A stretch of 63,390 bases of DNA from an uncultured Lachnospiraceae bacterium (GCA_900315055.1 OMXP01000006.1:1-63390); one strand, 5' to 3'; positions 50,502-60,019 are shown, numbered from the stretch's first letter. Made by a program: numbers and translations. The notes: generated by a model from the sequence alone, not told the origin.

Positions 50502-51809
50502 ATGTTTACAGATAAGGCCAGAATCATCATACAGAGCGGTAAGGGCGGCGACGGCCATGTCTCCTTCCGAAGAGAGAAGTTCGTTCCGGCAGGAGGTCCT
50601 GACGGAGGAGACGGCGGAAACGGCGGAAGCGTCATCTTTCAGGTGGACAAGGGACTGAACACCCTCGGTGATTTCCGCCACCGCGGCCGGTATGCCGCAG
50701 AAAACGGCGAGGACGGAAAGAAGAAAAACATGCACGGCCGGGACGGTCAGGATCTTGTCATCAAGGTCCCGGAGGGAACGGTCGTGAGGGAGGCGGAGTC
50801 CGGCAAGGTCATCGTCGACATGTCCGGAAAGACGCAGCGCTATGTCGTCCTGAAGGGAGGACATGGCGGAAACGGCAATCAGCACTTTGCAACGCCGACG
50901 ATGCAGGCCCCGAAATACGCCCAGCCGGGACAGCCGTCGGTAAGCCTTGAGGTCATCCTGGAGCTCAAGGTCATTGCGGACGTCGGTCTTGTCGGCTATC
51001 CGAACGTCGGCAAGTCGACCCTGCTCTCCATGGTGTCCAATGCAAAGCCGAGGATTGCCAATTACCACTTCACAACCCTGCAGCCCATCCTCGGTGTCGT
51101 GGATCTCGACGGTGCTAACGGCTTTGTCATGGCGGATATCCCGGGACTGATCGAGGGCGCCGCAGACGGTGCGGGACTCGGCCATGAGTTCCTCCAGCAC
51201 ATCGAGCGGTGCAAGATCCTGATCCATGTCGTGGATGCCGCAGGATCCGAGGACCGCGATCCGGTGGAGGATATCGAGAAGATCAACCACGAGCTGGACC
51301 GCTACAGCATCGATCTGACAAAGAAGAAGCAGCTCATCGCCGCAAACAAGACGGATCTGATCCCGGCGGAAATCCGGGGGACAGACGAGGATCCCGTGGA
51401 GCGCATCAGAAAGGCCTACGAGCCGAAGGGATACCGGGTCTTTGAGATCAGCGCGGTGACTGGAAAGGGCGTAAAGGAGCTCATGTATGCGGTCTCGGAA
51501 GAACTCTCGAAGCTTCCGAAGGATGAGATCGTCTACGCACAGGAGTTCAATCCGGAGACGGATCTGACAAACCTTGGCGACGAACCGTTCTCTGTCTTCT
51601 ACGACGAGGAGAACGAGATGTATGCGGTGGAGGGGCCCCGCATCGAGAAGATGCTCGGCTACACGAACCTCGACACCGAGAAGGGCCTGGCCTTCCTGCA
51701 GCGCTTCATGGAAGACAATGGCATCAACGACAAACTCAAGGAACTTGGCTGCAAGGAGGGCGACATTGTCCGTCTCTACGGCCATACATTTGAATATTTC
51801 GAAGGGTAA
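50502..51809 (+). CDS. obgE: GTPase Obg
   Basis: 435 residues with the three Obg domains: glycine-rich N-terminal Obg fold (residues 1-158, GGDGGNGGS), G domain (GYPNVGKST, DIPGLIEGA, NKTD) and a C-terminal OCT domain of about 90 residues, present in Firmicute and clostridial Obg. It acts in large-subunit assembly and stress control. AAGGAG precedes the ATG. Confidence 0.97.
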   Translation: MFTDKARIIIQSGKGGDGHVSFRREKFVPAGGPDGGDGGNGGSVIFQVDKGLNTLGDFRHRGRYAAENGEDGKKKNMHGRDGQDLVIKVPEGTVVREAESGKVIVDMSGKTQRYVVLKGGHGGNGNQHFATPTMQAPKYAQPGQPSVSLEVILELKVIADVGLVGYPNVGKSTLLSMVSNAKPRIANYHFTTLQPILGVVDLDGANGFVMADIPGLIEGAADGAGLGHEFLQHIERCKILIHVVDAAGSEDRDPVEDIEKINHELDRYSIDLTKKKQLIAANKTDLIPAEIRGTDEDPVERIRKAYEPKGYRVFEISAVTGKGVKELMYAVSEELSKLPKDEIVYAQEFNPETDLTNLGDEPFSVFYDEENEMYAVEGPRIEKMLGYTNLDTEKGLAFLQRFMEDNGINDKLKELGCKEGDIVRLYGHTFEYFEG

Positions 51810-51815
51810 AGACAT

Positions 51816-52106
51816 ATGTTAACCAGCAAACAGAGATCCTATCTCATCGGCCTTGCAGCCGACCTCGACCCCGTGGTCAATGTCGGCAAGGCGGGCGTCA
51901 ATCCGCAGGCGCTGAACAGCCTTGAGGAGGCGTTCAACACCAGAGAGCTCGTCAAGGTCAATGTGCAGAAGTCCTGCCCGGACGAGGTGGACGTTGCGGC
52001 GGACAAGCTCTCGAAGAGAGCCCATGCGGAACTCGTGAAGGTCATCGGGCGAAAGTTCATCCTGTACCGGAAAAGCAAGGACAGCCCGAAGATCGAACTG
52101 CCATGA
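51816..52106 (+). CDS. yhbY: RNA-binding protein YhbY (CRM domain)
   Basis: 96 residues, a stand-alone CRM domain: TSKQRSYLIGLAADLDPVVNVGKAG with the conserved GxxG-type motif (VGKAG) and ELVKVNVQKSC. It associates with pre-50S particles in related bacteria. It lies six bases after obgE and overlaps nadD by four bases. Confidence 0.93.
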   Translation: MLTSKQRSYLIGLAADLDPVVNVGKAGVNPQALNSLEEAFNTRELVKVNVQKSCPDEVDVAADKLSKRAHAELVKVIGRKFILYRKSKDSPKIELP

Positions 52107-52711
52107 AGACGGGGATTCTGGGCGGGACCTTTGATCCCATCCACACAGGACACCTGATCCTTGCAGAAGAGGCTATGGACGCTGCCGGACTTAGCCGGGT
52201 CATTCTCCTTCCAACCGGTACGTCCTATTTCAAGGACGGACAGCACGTGACCGATGCAAAAACAAGATATGAGATGACCTGCCTTGCGGCAGAGGGAAAC
52301 CCAAGACTTCTGGTCTCCGACATCGAGACCAACCGCCCCGGAAATACCTACACGGTGGATTCACTGCGCTGCCTTCATGAGGAATATCCGGCCGATGAAC
52401 TTTATTACATTGTCGGCGCAGATACGCTGGTGCAGATGGATCTCTGGAAGGATCCGGAGGATGTCTTCCGCCTGTGCACGGTGCTCGTGCAGGTAAGGCG
52501 GGACGAGGTTCCGGAGGAGGTCCTGCAAAAGAGAATTGCACAGCTCAAGGACCGGTACGGGGCAAACATCCTTGTAATTCCCGCGCGCAGCGTCGAGATT
52601 TCATCCACGGACATCCGGAAACGGGTGGCAAGGGGAGATTCCATAAGGTACCTGGTGCCGGATGCCGTGCGGCTTGACATCGAAAGTAGAGGCCTGTATC
52701 GTGACAGATAA
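52103..52711 (+). CDS. nadD: Nicotinate-nucleotide adenylyltransferase
   Basis: 202 residues. The nucleotidyltransferase signature GILGGTFDPIHTGHL is at the N-terminus and ISSTDIRKRVARG (ISSTxxR) near the C-terminus. It makes deamido-NAD from NaMN. The ATG overlaps the yhbY stop. Confidence 0.96.
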   Translation: MKTGILGGTFDPIHTGHLILAEEAMDAAGLSRVILLPTGTSYFKDGQHVTDAKTRYEMTCLAAEGNPRLLVSDIETNRPGNTYTVDSLRCLHEEYPADELYYIVGADTLVQMDLWKDPEDVFRLCTVLVQVRRDEVPEEVLQKRIAQLKDRYGANILVIPARSVEISSTDIRKRVARGDSIRYLVPDAVRLDIESRGLYRDR

Positions 52712-52727
52712 GAAGGAGAACAGTGCT

Positions 52728-53315
52728 GTGGCAAAGGACAAGGAACGGCTCGATCTGTGCAGAACGCTGGAGAAGGAACTGAAGTACTCCCGCTTTATTC
52801 ACACGCTGGGAGTCGCGTTTACGGCCACATCCCTCTCAGAGCGTTACGGGGCCGACATGCATAAGGCGGAGACGGCGGGACTTCTGCACGACTGTGCCAA
52901 ATACCTGGACGTTTCGGACATGGAAAAGCTCTGCAATGAGGGCGGCATACCGATCACGAAGTATGAGAAGGGAAACGGAGCCCTTCTTCATTCCAAGGCG
53001 GGGACGGTGCTTGCAAGGACAAAGTACGGGGTGACGGATCCGGAGATTCTGAAGGCCATTCAGTATCACACGACCGGGGAACCTTCGATGACGCTTCTTG
53101 AGAAGATCATCTTCATCGCCGACTACATGGAGCCCGGACGAAACAGCGCGCCGAATCTCGACCGCGTGCGGACACTGGCATTCGAGAACATCGATCAGTG
53201 TCTCATTCAGATCCTGTCGGATACCCTGCAGTACCTGTCGACTACCGGCAAGGAGATTGACCCCATGACAAAGCGCACGTACGAATACTACTGCGAGAAG
53301 GAGAACAGACCATAA
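52728..53315 (+). CDS. yqeK: HD-domain hydrolase YqeK
   Basis: 195 residues from GTG 52728. HD residues: FIHTLGVAFTA (first His), GLLHDCAKYL (HD) and IFIADYMEPGR. YqeK-type enzymes hydrolyse Ap4A symmetrically and always follow nadD in this cluster. The chosen GTG has AAGGAG nine bases upstream; a GTG at 52701 inside nadD is less supported. Confidence 0.92.
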   Translation: MAKDKERLDLCRTLEKELKYSRFIHTLGVAFTATSLSERYGADMHKAETAGLLHDCAKYLDVSDMEKLCNEGGIPITKYEKGNGALLHSKAGTVLARTKYGVTDPEILKAIQYHTTGEPSMTLLEKIIFIADYMEPGRNSAPNLDRVRTLAFENIDQCLIQILSDTLQYLSTTGKEIDPMTKRTYEYYCEKENRP

Positions 53316-53671
53316 TGGAACAGGATTCCAGGGAAATGACAAAACTCGTCATCGAGGCGCTGGAGGACCGCAAGGCGGTGGACATCCGCGTGATTGACAT
53401 CAGTGAGGTCTCGGTGCTTGCGGACTACTTCGTGATTGCCGGCGGCACCAACCGCTCCCAGATTCAGGCACTGGCGGATTCCGTCCAGGAAAAGCTGGGC
53501 CGTGCAGGACATGGCATCAAGCAGATAGAGGGGTATGATGCCGCCAACTGGGTCCTTCTGGACTACGGCGACGTCATCGTCCACATCTTTGATCAGAAGA
53601 ACCGCCTGCTCTACGACCTCGAGCGCATCTGGAGAGACGGGAAAGAGGTGGATCCTCAGACTCTCGAGTAG
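53315..53671 (+). CDS. rsfS: Ribosome silencing factor RsfS
   Basis: 118 residues, standard length. VIEALEDRKAVDIRVIDIS, LADYFVIAGGTNRSQIQALAD and GYDAANWVLLDYGDVIVHIF are diagnostic. It binds L14 and blocks subunit joining in starvation. Its ATG overlaps the yqeK stop (TAATG). It ends convergently with the LexA-like gene. Confidence 0.96.
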   Translation: MEQDSREMTKLVIEALEDRKAVDIRVIDISEVSVLADYFVIAGGTNRSQIQALADSVQEKLGRAGHGIKQIEGYDAANWVLLDYGDVIVHIFDQKNRLLYDLERIWRDGKEVDPQTLE

Positions 53672-54179
53672 ACGGCAAAGACAAAACCAAGAACCGCTTT
53701 CGTGGCGGGTTTTGGGGAAAAGGAAAGATGCCCCTGGTCAAATACCGCATAGAGGGCGTGCTCCTCTTTGAGGCGGCAGCAGACAAGGACGAGTGAGCCT
53801 TTCAGAATACCGAATGAGGAAACCGAAACGGGCGACTGCAGAACAACGCAGTCGTCCGCTTTTCCGTGTTCCGGAAGGTCTGCCTTGCGCACCGGAAAGG
53901 TCCGTCCCTTCCCGTTCATCACGGGTAGAAGAACAATATCCTCGGGAAGAGATGCAAAAGATCCTTCTTCATGCGGATCTTCAGGCACCTTGCCTTCCCG
54001 GCCGTCCGCTCGATAAGTCTTTTCTCCCCGAGAATCTTCAGCTGCCGCAGGGCGCTTGCCGGGGAGGAGAGCCCCACCGCATCTCCGATCTCCCGGATGC
54101 TCGGCGTGTAGCCTCTCTCTGTCCTGCAGGTTGTGAGATACGTGAGGATCTGCTGCTGTCTTTCCGATAATCCCCGCAT
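53656..54179 (-). pseudogene. LexA-like repressor gene broken by a frameshift
   Basis: The N-terminal frame (54179 down to 53919, 86 residues) gives an intact LexA-type winged helix: LSERQQQILTYL, GYTPSIREIGDAVGLSSPAS. It runs into a stop after an altered tail. The rest of a LexA-like domain continues in another frame from about 53988 (GTG, PEDPHEEGSFASLPEDI) to 53656, with FGILKGSLVLV where LexA has the self-cleavage fold. In the downstream part no GDSM serine motif and no catalytic lysine motif are recognisable, so even joined it would not self-cleave. It is either a decayed gene, a sequencing error, or a short DNA-binding protein of 86 residues. Confidence 0.65.
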
Positions 54180-54182
54180 CTT

Positions 54183-55796
54183 TCAGCCTCCCTGCTTCTG
54201 CTGCCGGTACTCCGAGGGGGTGAGCCCCGTCGAGCGCTTGAAGATACGGCTGAAGTAATTCGGATCCTGATAGCCCACCGCATAGCAGATGTCGCGGACA
54301 CTGTTACCGGGATCCTCCAGCATCTGTGCGGCCTTTTCGATCCGAAGCCTCGTCAGGTACTCGACAAAGGTCGTTCCGGTCTTTTCCTTGAAGAGCTTGC
54401 TGAAATAATAGGGCGAGATATTCACGGCCTTTGAGACCTCCTCGAGCCCCAGATCCCTCTGGTAATTGGCGCAGATGTACGCTTTTGCCTCATCGATGAC
54501 ACTGCCCGCGTGTGCCTCGCCCTTGCCCGCAATCTTCCTCGTTGCCTGTGTGATGTGGGAGACGAACCAGAGATGAAGCTGCTCTATGTCGGCGGTTTCG
54601 ATGAAGCGCAGGTAGTCGCTTCGGGAGTTGAACCGGTATTCGCCCATGCTGCCCTCGGCGTAGGCGGTGTGCTCGGCAAAGAGGACGAACTCCAGGACCT
54701 TCAGGCGCACGGAGTCCTCCTCGGCGGGCAGCTGCGTGTCCTCCATCCAGTTGAAAAACGAATCGGCGGCCTTTCCGGCTCCCGCCTCATCACCTGCCTG
54801 CACCTTCTCAAACAGCTCCCGCTCGAGATCCACCGGGTAATCCGCCTCATAGACACAGGAGAGCGCGAGATCGTCCGCATGGGAAACGGGACCGGAGCCA
54901 AAGTGCAGGGAGCGCTTGGCCTCGGAGTAGGAGAGCGCCTCCTTGGCGATGGGGTGCACGGTGCCGATTCCGATCCGGAAGGAAACGCCGGTGTACTCGG
55001 TAAGGGCCCGGACGAGCGACTCACAGCTCTCAATCGTCTTCGTGCGCTCGGCGTAGCTCTGGTGTTCCTCGGCACTCGGGACGAAGACGGGCAGCTGATT
55101 GATCGAGATCTGTCCGATTACGGCTCTGGGAATCCGGCTCTTTAAGGCATCCCGGATATAGGATGCGTACTTCTGGATGCGGATGCCGGAACCGATCGGG
55201 TTGCCAAGCTCCCGGGATCCCTTTTCCTCCTCGTCGCCGCATTCAATGAGGATGATGTACCCGAAGTTTTCCTGAATCTCCAGAAGACTCCGGTACCGGT
55301 TGATGTCCTCCATCACCGGATCCTGCAGAAGAAGCGAGAGCACGAACCCGCTCTCGATCATCGGGACCACGGTCTCGAGCTTTTCTCTTGTCTTCAGGTT
55401 CGAGCTTCGCCTCTCCTTTTCCCGGTCGATCTTCTTCATCGCCTCCGAGACGGCACTGATAAAGGCGTCCTTGTCGAGGGGCTTCGAGAGGTATCGCTCG
55501 ACTCCGAGATCGATGGCTTCCCTTGCGTAGTCAAAGGTGTCATAGGCCGTAACAACCAGGTAGAGGGTCTGGGGAGAGATCTTCTTGATCTCCCGGATCG
55601 CCTCGATTCCGTTGATCCCGGGCATGCGGATGTCCATCACCGCAATGTCCGGATGAAAGGTCTCGGCGATCTCGATCACGGCGCGACCGGTCTGTGCGGT
55701 CCGGATTTCACAGGAATCCCCGAAGGCCTCATCCAGCATATAGGTCATGGAATTGATGGAGAGTCCCTCATCATCAGCGATCAGTATCCGATACAT
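54183..55796 (-). CDS. YesN-like response regulator with AraC-type DNA-binding domain
   Basis: 537 residues. The receiver domain (1-120) has DDE at 8-10, phospho-acceptor D55 (VMDIRMPG) and the K near 105. A middle region of about 300 residues without a known motif precedes two C-terminal AraC helix-turn-helices (LEEVSKAVNISPYYFSKLF, SVRDICYAVGYQDPNYFSRIF). The start at 55796 overlaps the kinase gene by 23 bases. It is probably phosphorylated by that kinase and controls the divergent mgl operon. Confidence 0.9.
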   Translation of the reverse strand: MYRILIADDEGLSINSMTYMLDEAFGDSCEIRTAQTGRAVIEIAETFHPDIAVMDIRMPGINGIEAIREIKKISPQTLYLVVTAYDTFDYAREAIDLGVERYLSKPLDKDAFISAVSEAMKKIDREKERRSSNLKTREKLETVVPMIESGFVLSLLLQDPVMEDINRYRSLLEIQENFGYIILIECGDEEEKGSRELGNPIGSGIRIQKYASYIRDALKSRIPRAVIGQISINQLPVFVPSAEEHQSYAERTKTIESCESLVRALTEYTGVSFRIGIGTVHPIAKEALSYSEAKRSLHFGSGPVSHADDLALSCVYEADYPVDLERELFEKVQAGDEAGAGKAADSFFNWMEDTQLPAEEDSVRLKVLEFVLFAEHTAYAEGSMGEYRFNSRSDYLRFIETADIEQLHLWFVSHITQATRKIAGKGEAHAGSVIDEAKAYICANYQRDLGLEEVSKAVNISPYYFSKLFKEKTGTTFVEYLTRLRIEKAAQMLEDPGNSVRDICYAVGYQDPNYFSRIFKRSTGLTPSEYRQQKQGG

Positions 55797-57324
55797 GAAC
55801 AGTTCCTTTCTCTTCTTCCGTGTCTGCCGGGATGTACAGAAGAACCTCGGTTCCCTTTCCCGGTCCCGCACTCGTGATGTCAAAGACGTCGTCGCTGCTG
55901 TCACAGTGATAGAAGAGCTTTAAGCGCTCCACGACGTTTGCAAGGCCGACTCCGTTTGTCTCATCGCCCTTCTGGTGCGGGGATACCTTTCCCTGCCGCA
56001 CCTTCTCGAGCTCCTCCAAAGTCATGCCCTTTCCGTTGTCCCTGACCGAGATCGTAATGCTCTTTCCCGTCTCATAGGTGGAGAGGGTGATCTTTCCGCT
56101 TCCGCCCTCCATGTCCCTCAGACCGTGATTGATGGCGTTCTCGACGATCGGCTGCAGAATCATGCTCGGCATCTCCACGCTGTTCAGGTCCTCGTCGAGA
56201 AATTTCTCATAGGAAAATGCCCCGGCGTAGCGCACGTTGATGATGTAGAGATAGGTATCGACGAGGGCGATCTCATCGCGAAGCGTCGTCACCTGATTTT
56301 CCCGGTTGGTCTTTGTGCGGAAGAACTGGGCGACATTCTGCAGGTACTTGTAGGTGCGCGGCGCCTTCTCCATCATCGCCAGCTGCACGGCGGCATTCAG
56401 GGTGTTGAAGAGAAAGTGCGGATTGATCTGCGCCTGCAGATACTTGAGCTGCGCCTCCTTGAGATGCGTGTCCATGAGGAGGGTCTCCTCCTTCATCTTC
56501 TGCTCATGCTCCATGGATTCCCGAAGCTTCTGAATATAACCGCGGATGGAGATCACCATCTCGTTGAAGGCATTTGTGACGACGCCGACTTCATCTGCCG
56601 AGCGGATCGGTATCGGATCGAGATTGAAACTTCCGCGGGAGACCTCATCTGCGGCCTCCGAGAGCTCCTGCAGAGGCTCCGTGATGCTGTGGGTGAGGAA
56701 CAGCAGGAGGGATACCACGGCCGCACCGACGAGGGCAAGAATCAGGAAGGACGTCACTTCCAGTGAGTGGAACGTTGTCGAGAAGAGCGCGTAATTGGAC
56801 GAGTTGCTCTGCAGCTGCCGGTTGTTCAGCGCATACAGGCTCGACTGCAGATAGGAGAGAATGGTCTCCGACTCGTCGTAGTACTGACGGTAGAGCTGAA
56901 TGTTCCGCTCCTCCTTTGCGGCATAGGTAAGATCACAGGCGCCAAGATACGAGCGCGACATCGCCGTGACATCAGCTGCCAGTGACTTTGTCTTCAGATC
57001 CGCACCGGTTGTCTCAAAGAGAGAGGGAAGGGCGTCAATCTCGTCGGAAAAGGAATTGTAGTTGGCCGCATAGGAGTCCTTTGCCTCCTGGGAATTCGTG
57101 TTCAGGTAGTCGGTCAGGTTCTGCTCGAGGTTGCTCAGCGTATCCGACATGACATTCAGCCGCCGGTTCGAGTCGTAGACGTCGTCGATGGCAGTCAGTG
57201 TCTGGTTGATCGAATAGAAGAGCGCAAGATCTGCGAGAAAGATGAGGGAAAAGGAGAGCAGAAGCGTCAGCGCAAATTTTGCATAGATGGAAAGAGAGGG
57301 GAGAAATTTAGTTCTGCGTTTCAT
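55774..57324 (-). CDS. YesM-like sensor histidine kinase
   Basis: 516 residues. One N-terminal helix (about 12-34), an extracellular sensor of about 140 residues, a second helix near 185-207, a HAMP domain (EPLQELSEAADEV), the phospho-acceptor region QAQINPHFLFNTLNA near residue 300, and an ATPase domain with NAINHG, DNGKGMT and GVGLANV. This is the LytS/YesM His_kinase subtype. It overlaps both neighbouring genes, indicating a coupled three-gene unit. Confidence 0.92.
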   Translation of the reverse strand: MKRRTKFLPSLSIYAKFALTLLLSFSLIFLADLALFYSINQTLTAIDDVYDSNRRLNVMSDTLSNLEQNLTDYLNTNSQEAKDSYAANYNSFSDEIDALPSLFETTGADLKTKSLAADVTAMSRSYLGACDLTYAAKEERNIQLYRQYYDESETILSYLQSSLYALNNRQLQSNSSNYALFSTTFHSLEVTSFLILALVGAAVVSLLLFLTHSITEPLQELSEAADEVSRGSFNLDPIPIRSADEVGVVTNAFNEMVISIRGYIQKLRESMEHEQKMKEETLLMDTHLKEAQLKYLQAQINPHFLFNTLNAAVQLAMMEKAPRTYKYLQNVAQFFRTKTNRENQVTTLRDEIALVDTYLYIINVRYAGAFSYEKFLDEDLNSVEMPSMILQPIVENAINHGLRDMEGGSGKITLSTYETGKSITISVRDNGKGMTLEELEKVRQGKVSPHQKGDETNGVGLANVVERLKLFYHCDSSDDVFDITSAGPGKGTEVLLYIPADTEEEKGTVHVSDTDR

Positions 57325-58324
57325 CATCTGCCCCCTCATAGTCTTTCAGGTTGTCCCTGGTGATGACCACGAGATTTACAGGGACGGAGCTCTTGGCAGA
57401 GCCGCGCTCGATGTCATCGTCGAGGCATGCAACAGCGGAAGGGCCTACCTGTTCTGCGGAGAGCGTTGCGGTCTCCACGACGGTGCCGTTTTCAATCGCC
57501 TGGGAGATGGTGTCATTAAAGGAATAGCCAAGGACAGCAGTTCCGGTCTTTCCGGCATCCGAGAGCCCCTGGCAGACTGCCGTGGTGATCGTCTCGTCGA
57601 GGCAGACCAGAATCGGAGGCAGAGAATAGCTCGAGATGATGTCGGTCACGGCCTCGGCACTCGAGAAGGCAGAGCCGTCGCCCGGCTGGTATGTCTCAAA
57701 GGAAAAGCTGCCGGAAAGCCCCGCAGAGCGGATGTAGTCGATGATGCCGAGGTAAACCATGTTCTGGGAGTTGGTGCGGTCGTTCGGACTTAAAAGAATC
57801 ATGACCATCTGCACGGTATCGGTCCTGAGCTCGGCAATCCTTCGCCCGTACTCCTGTCCGAGATCATAGTAGGAGATGCCGACATAGGAGGTGCGCCTTG
57901 CCCCGTAGGAATCGGTGCCGATGCACACCACGGGAATTCCCGTATCGGAGGCATCGTTGATGGCATCCCGCATCTGTTCGGAGTCATTCGCATCGACGAT
58001 GATCCCATCCACCCCGGAACAGGCTGCCATATTCAGGAGCTCGGAGACCGTGTAGGTCCGGTTCATTCCCTCACCGGTGCGCTCCACGTAATTGCCGTTC
58101 TGCCTTGCATAGTCGTAGGCTGCCTTGTAGATCGGATCGAGCTCCGGCTTTGTGAGATCACCGACAAAGGCATAGCGCCTGTTATAGGTCTCCTGGGCAG
58201 ACGATGCGCTCTCGATGACAGAGAGCTTCCTTAAATAAATAAAGATCGTGAGAGCGCTTGCCGCGGCAAGGGCGGCAAGAAAGAACAGCACGATCCATTT
58301 CTGACGGTTTTTTGAAAGTCGCAT
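57308..58324 (-). CDS. Membrane-anchored sugar-binding protein (periplasmic-binding type)
   Basis: 338 residues. A signal-anchor helix at about 10-32 without a lipobox holds it in the membrane; the remainder is a ribose/galactose-binding-type fold (GVDGIIVDANDSEQMRDAI, VVCIGTDSY, VGISYYDLGQEYGRR). It is the first gene of a unit with the kinase and regulator. Such proteins act as ligand sensors that present sugars to the kinase rather than to a transporter; the sugar is presumably the one imported by the adjacent mgl operon. Confidence 0.87.
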   Translation of the reverse strand: MRLSKNRQKWIVLFFLAALAAASALTIFIYLRKLSVIESASSAQETYNRRYAFVGDLTKPELDPIYKAAYDYARQNGNYVERTGEGMNRTYTVSELLNMAACSGVDGIIVDANDSEQMRDAINDASDTGIPVVCIGTDSYGARRTSYVGISYYDLGQEYGRRIAELRTDTVQMVMILLSPNDRTNSQNMVYLGIIDYIRSAGLSGSFSFETYQPGDGSAFSSAEAVTDIISSYSLPPILVCLDETITTAVCQGLSDAGKTGTAVLGYSFNDTISQAIENGTVVETATLSAEQVGPSAVACLDDDIERGSAKSSVPVNLVVITRDNLKDYEGADDETQN

Positions 58325-58430
58325 GGGGCTTTTGTTAACTCCTCATTTCCAAACTGATGCTTATTATAGACGCAGTTCCCGGAATGCGCAAAAAACCTAA
58401 AATGCAACAGGACAAACTTGCAAAAGCACA

Positions 58431-58502
58431 GCAAACTGACAAAAAAATGCTAGCACCTGCGAAGACGGCCTCGCAGGATTTTGTGCGAACTGACACGAAA
58501 TC
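58431..58502. repeat. Direct repeats upstream of the mgl operon
   Basis: GCAAACTGACAAAAAAAT (58431-58448) and GCGAACTGACACGAAATC (58485-58502) share most positions, 54 bp apart, with a small hairpin CCTGCGA/TCGCAGG (58456-58477) between them. They lie 100-170 bp before the mglB-like start, in the divergent region, and are candidate binding sites for the AraC-type response regulator. A TACAAT -10-like box is at about 58541-58546; no strong -35 is present, consistent with activator dependence. Confidence 0.55.
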
Positions 58503-58601
58503 ACCAAGTTTTTACTCTTTCGATCGTCAGATTTGTGCCATACAATGAGAACAGTTCAAGAAATCCGGTGTGGAACCGGAAAATTATTTGGGAGGTATTA
58601 C

Positions 58602-59948
58602 ATGAAAAAGAAAGTTGCATTACTGATGTGCGCCGTTCTGGCTGCATCGCTTACCGCCTGCGGAAGTTCTTCTTCCTCTTCGTCGGACAGGGCTGCTTCC
58701 ACTGCATCGACCACTGCTGCAGCTGAGACTTCGACCGCTGCAGATACCACTGCTACCACCGAGGCAGCTGCTTCCTCTGACGGCACGGTTGCCAACAAGG
58801 ATAAGCCCGTTGTCTGGTTCAACCGCCAGCCTTCGAACTCCTCTACCGGCGAGCTCGATATGGATGCTCTGAACTTCAACAAGGATACCTACTACGTCGG
58901 ATTCGATGCGAACCAGGGCGCTGAGCTGCAGGGCCAGATGATCAAGGATTACATCGAGGCTCATGCCGATACGATCGATCGCAACGGCGATGGCATCATC
59001 GGATACGTTCTGGCAATCGGCGATGTCGGACATAACGACTCCGTCGCAAGAACGAGAGGTGTCCGTTCTGCACTTGGTACTGCAGTTGAGACGGACGGTG
59101 CGATTGATTCCAACCCGATCGGCACGAACGCTGACGGCACGGCTACCGATGTTCAGGATGGCTCCATTGATCTGAACGGCAAGACCTACACGGTTCGTGA
59201 ACTGGCATCTCAGGAGATGAAGAACTCCGCAGGTGCTACCTGGGACGCAGCTACCGCAGGTAACGCAATCGGAACCTGGGCTTCGAGCCTTGGTGATCAG
59301 ATTGATATCGTTGTCTCCAATAACGATGGCATGGGCATGGCAATGTTCAATGCATGGAGCAAGGACAACGGCGTTCCGACCTTCGGATATGATGCAAACT
59401 CCGATGCAGTCGCAGCAATCGCTGAGGGCTATGGCGGAACCATTTCCCAGCACACCGATGTGCAGGCTTATCTGACACTGCGTGTTCTTCGTAACGCTCT
59501 CGACGGTGTTGACATCGATACCGGTATCGGCACTGCTGATGATGCAGGCAATGTTCTTCCGTCCGACTCCTACAAGTATGTTGAGGACGAGAGAAGCTAC
59601 TACGCTTTGAACGTCGCTGTTACGGCTGACAACTATCAGGATTTCACGGATGCAACCAAGACCCTGGCAGATGTTTCCAACCAGCTCGATGCAACGGCTC
59701 ACCCGACCAAGAACGTATGGCTCGACATCTACAATGCAGCTGATAACTTCCTTGGATCCACCTACGAGCCTCTGCTTCAGAACTACGACGACCTTCTGAA
59801 CCTCAACGTCGAGTACATCGGCGGTGATGGCCAGACCGAGTCCAACATCACGAACCGCCTCGGCAATCCGGACCAGTATGATGCATTCGCAATCAACATG
59901 GTGAAGACCGATAACGCGGCATCTTATACTTCGATCCTTTCTCAGTAG
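58602..59948 (+). CDS. Galactose/glucose-type sugar-binding lipoprotein (MglB-like)
   Basis: 448 residues. The lipoprotein signal ends LTACG, Cys20 modified; an Ala/Thr/Ser-rich linker follows to about residue 65. The mature domain fits MglB: YVGFDANQGAELQGQMI, AIGDVGHNDSVARTRG, IVVSNNDGMGMAMFNAW. GGAGG lies before the ATG. It is larger than E. coli MglB (332) because of the linker and insertions. It is followed by a hairpin with a T-run that reduces read-through to the transporter genes. Confidence 0.9.
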   Translation: MKKKVALLMCAVLAASLTACGSSSSSSSDRAASTASTTAAAETSTAADTTATTEAAASSDGTVANKDKPVVWFNRQPSNSSTGELDMDALNFNKDTYYVGFDANQGAELQGQMIKDYIEAHADTIDRNGDGIIGYVLAIGDVGHNDSVARTRGVRSALGTAVETDGAIDSNPIGTNADGTATDVQDGSIDLNGKTYTVRELASQEMKNSAGATWDAATAGNAIGTWASSLGDQIDIVVSNNDGMGMAMFNAWSKDNGVPTFGYDANSDAVAAIAEGYGGTISQHTDVQAYLTLRVLRNALDGVDIDTGIGTADDAGNVLPSDSYKYVEDERSYYALNVAVTADNYQDFTDATKTLADVSNQLDATAHPTKNVWLDIYNAADNFLGSTYEPLLQNYDDLLNLNVEYIGGDGQTESNITNRLGNPDQYDAFAINMVKTDNAASYTSILSQ

Positions 59949-59985
59949 TCCTGAATGTCAGGCTCTGAGCACTGATTGAAAGCAG

Positions 59986-60019
59986 GATAAGGGAGATGCA
60001 CAGTCTCCCTTATCTTTTT
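59986..60019 (+). terminator. Attenuating terminator between mglB- and mglA-like genes
   Basis: GATAAGGGAGA pairs perfectly over 11 bp with TCTCCCTTATC around TGCACAG, followed by five T. It probably makes binding protein more abundant than ATPase and permease. Confidence 0.85.
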
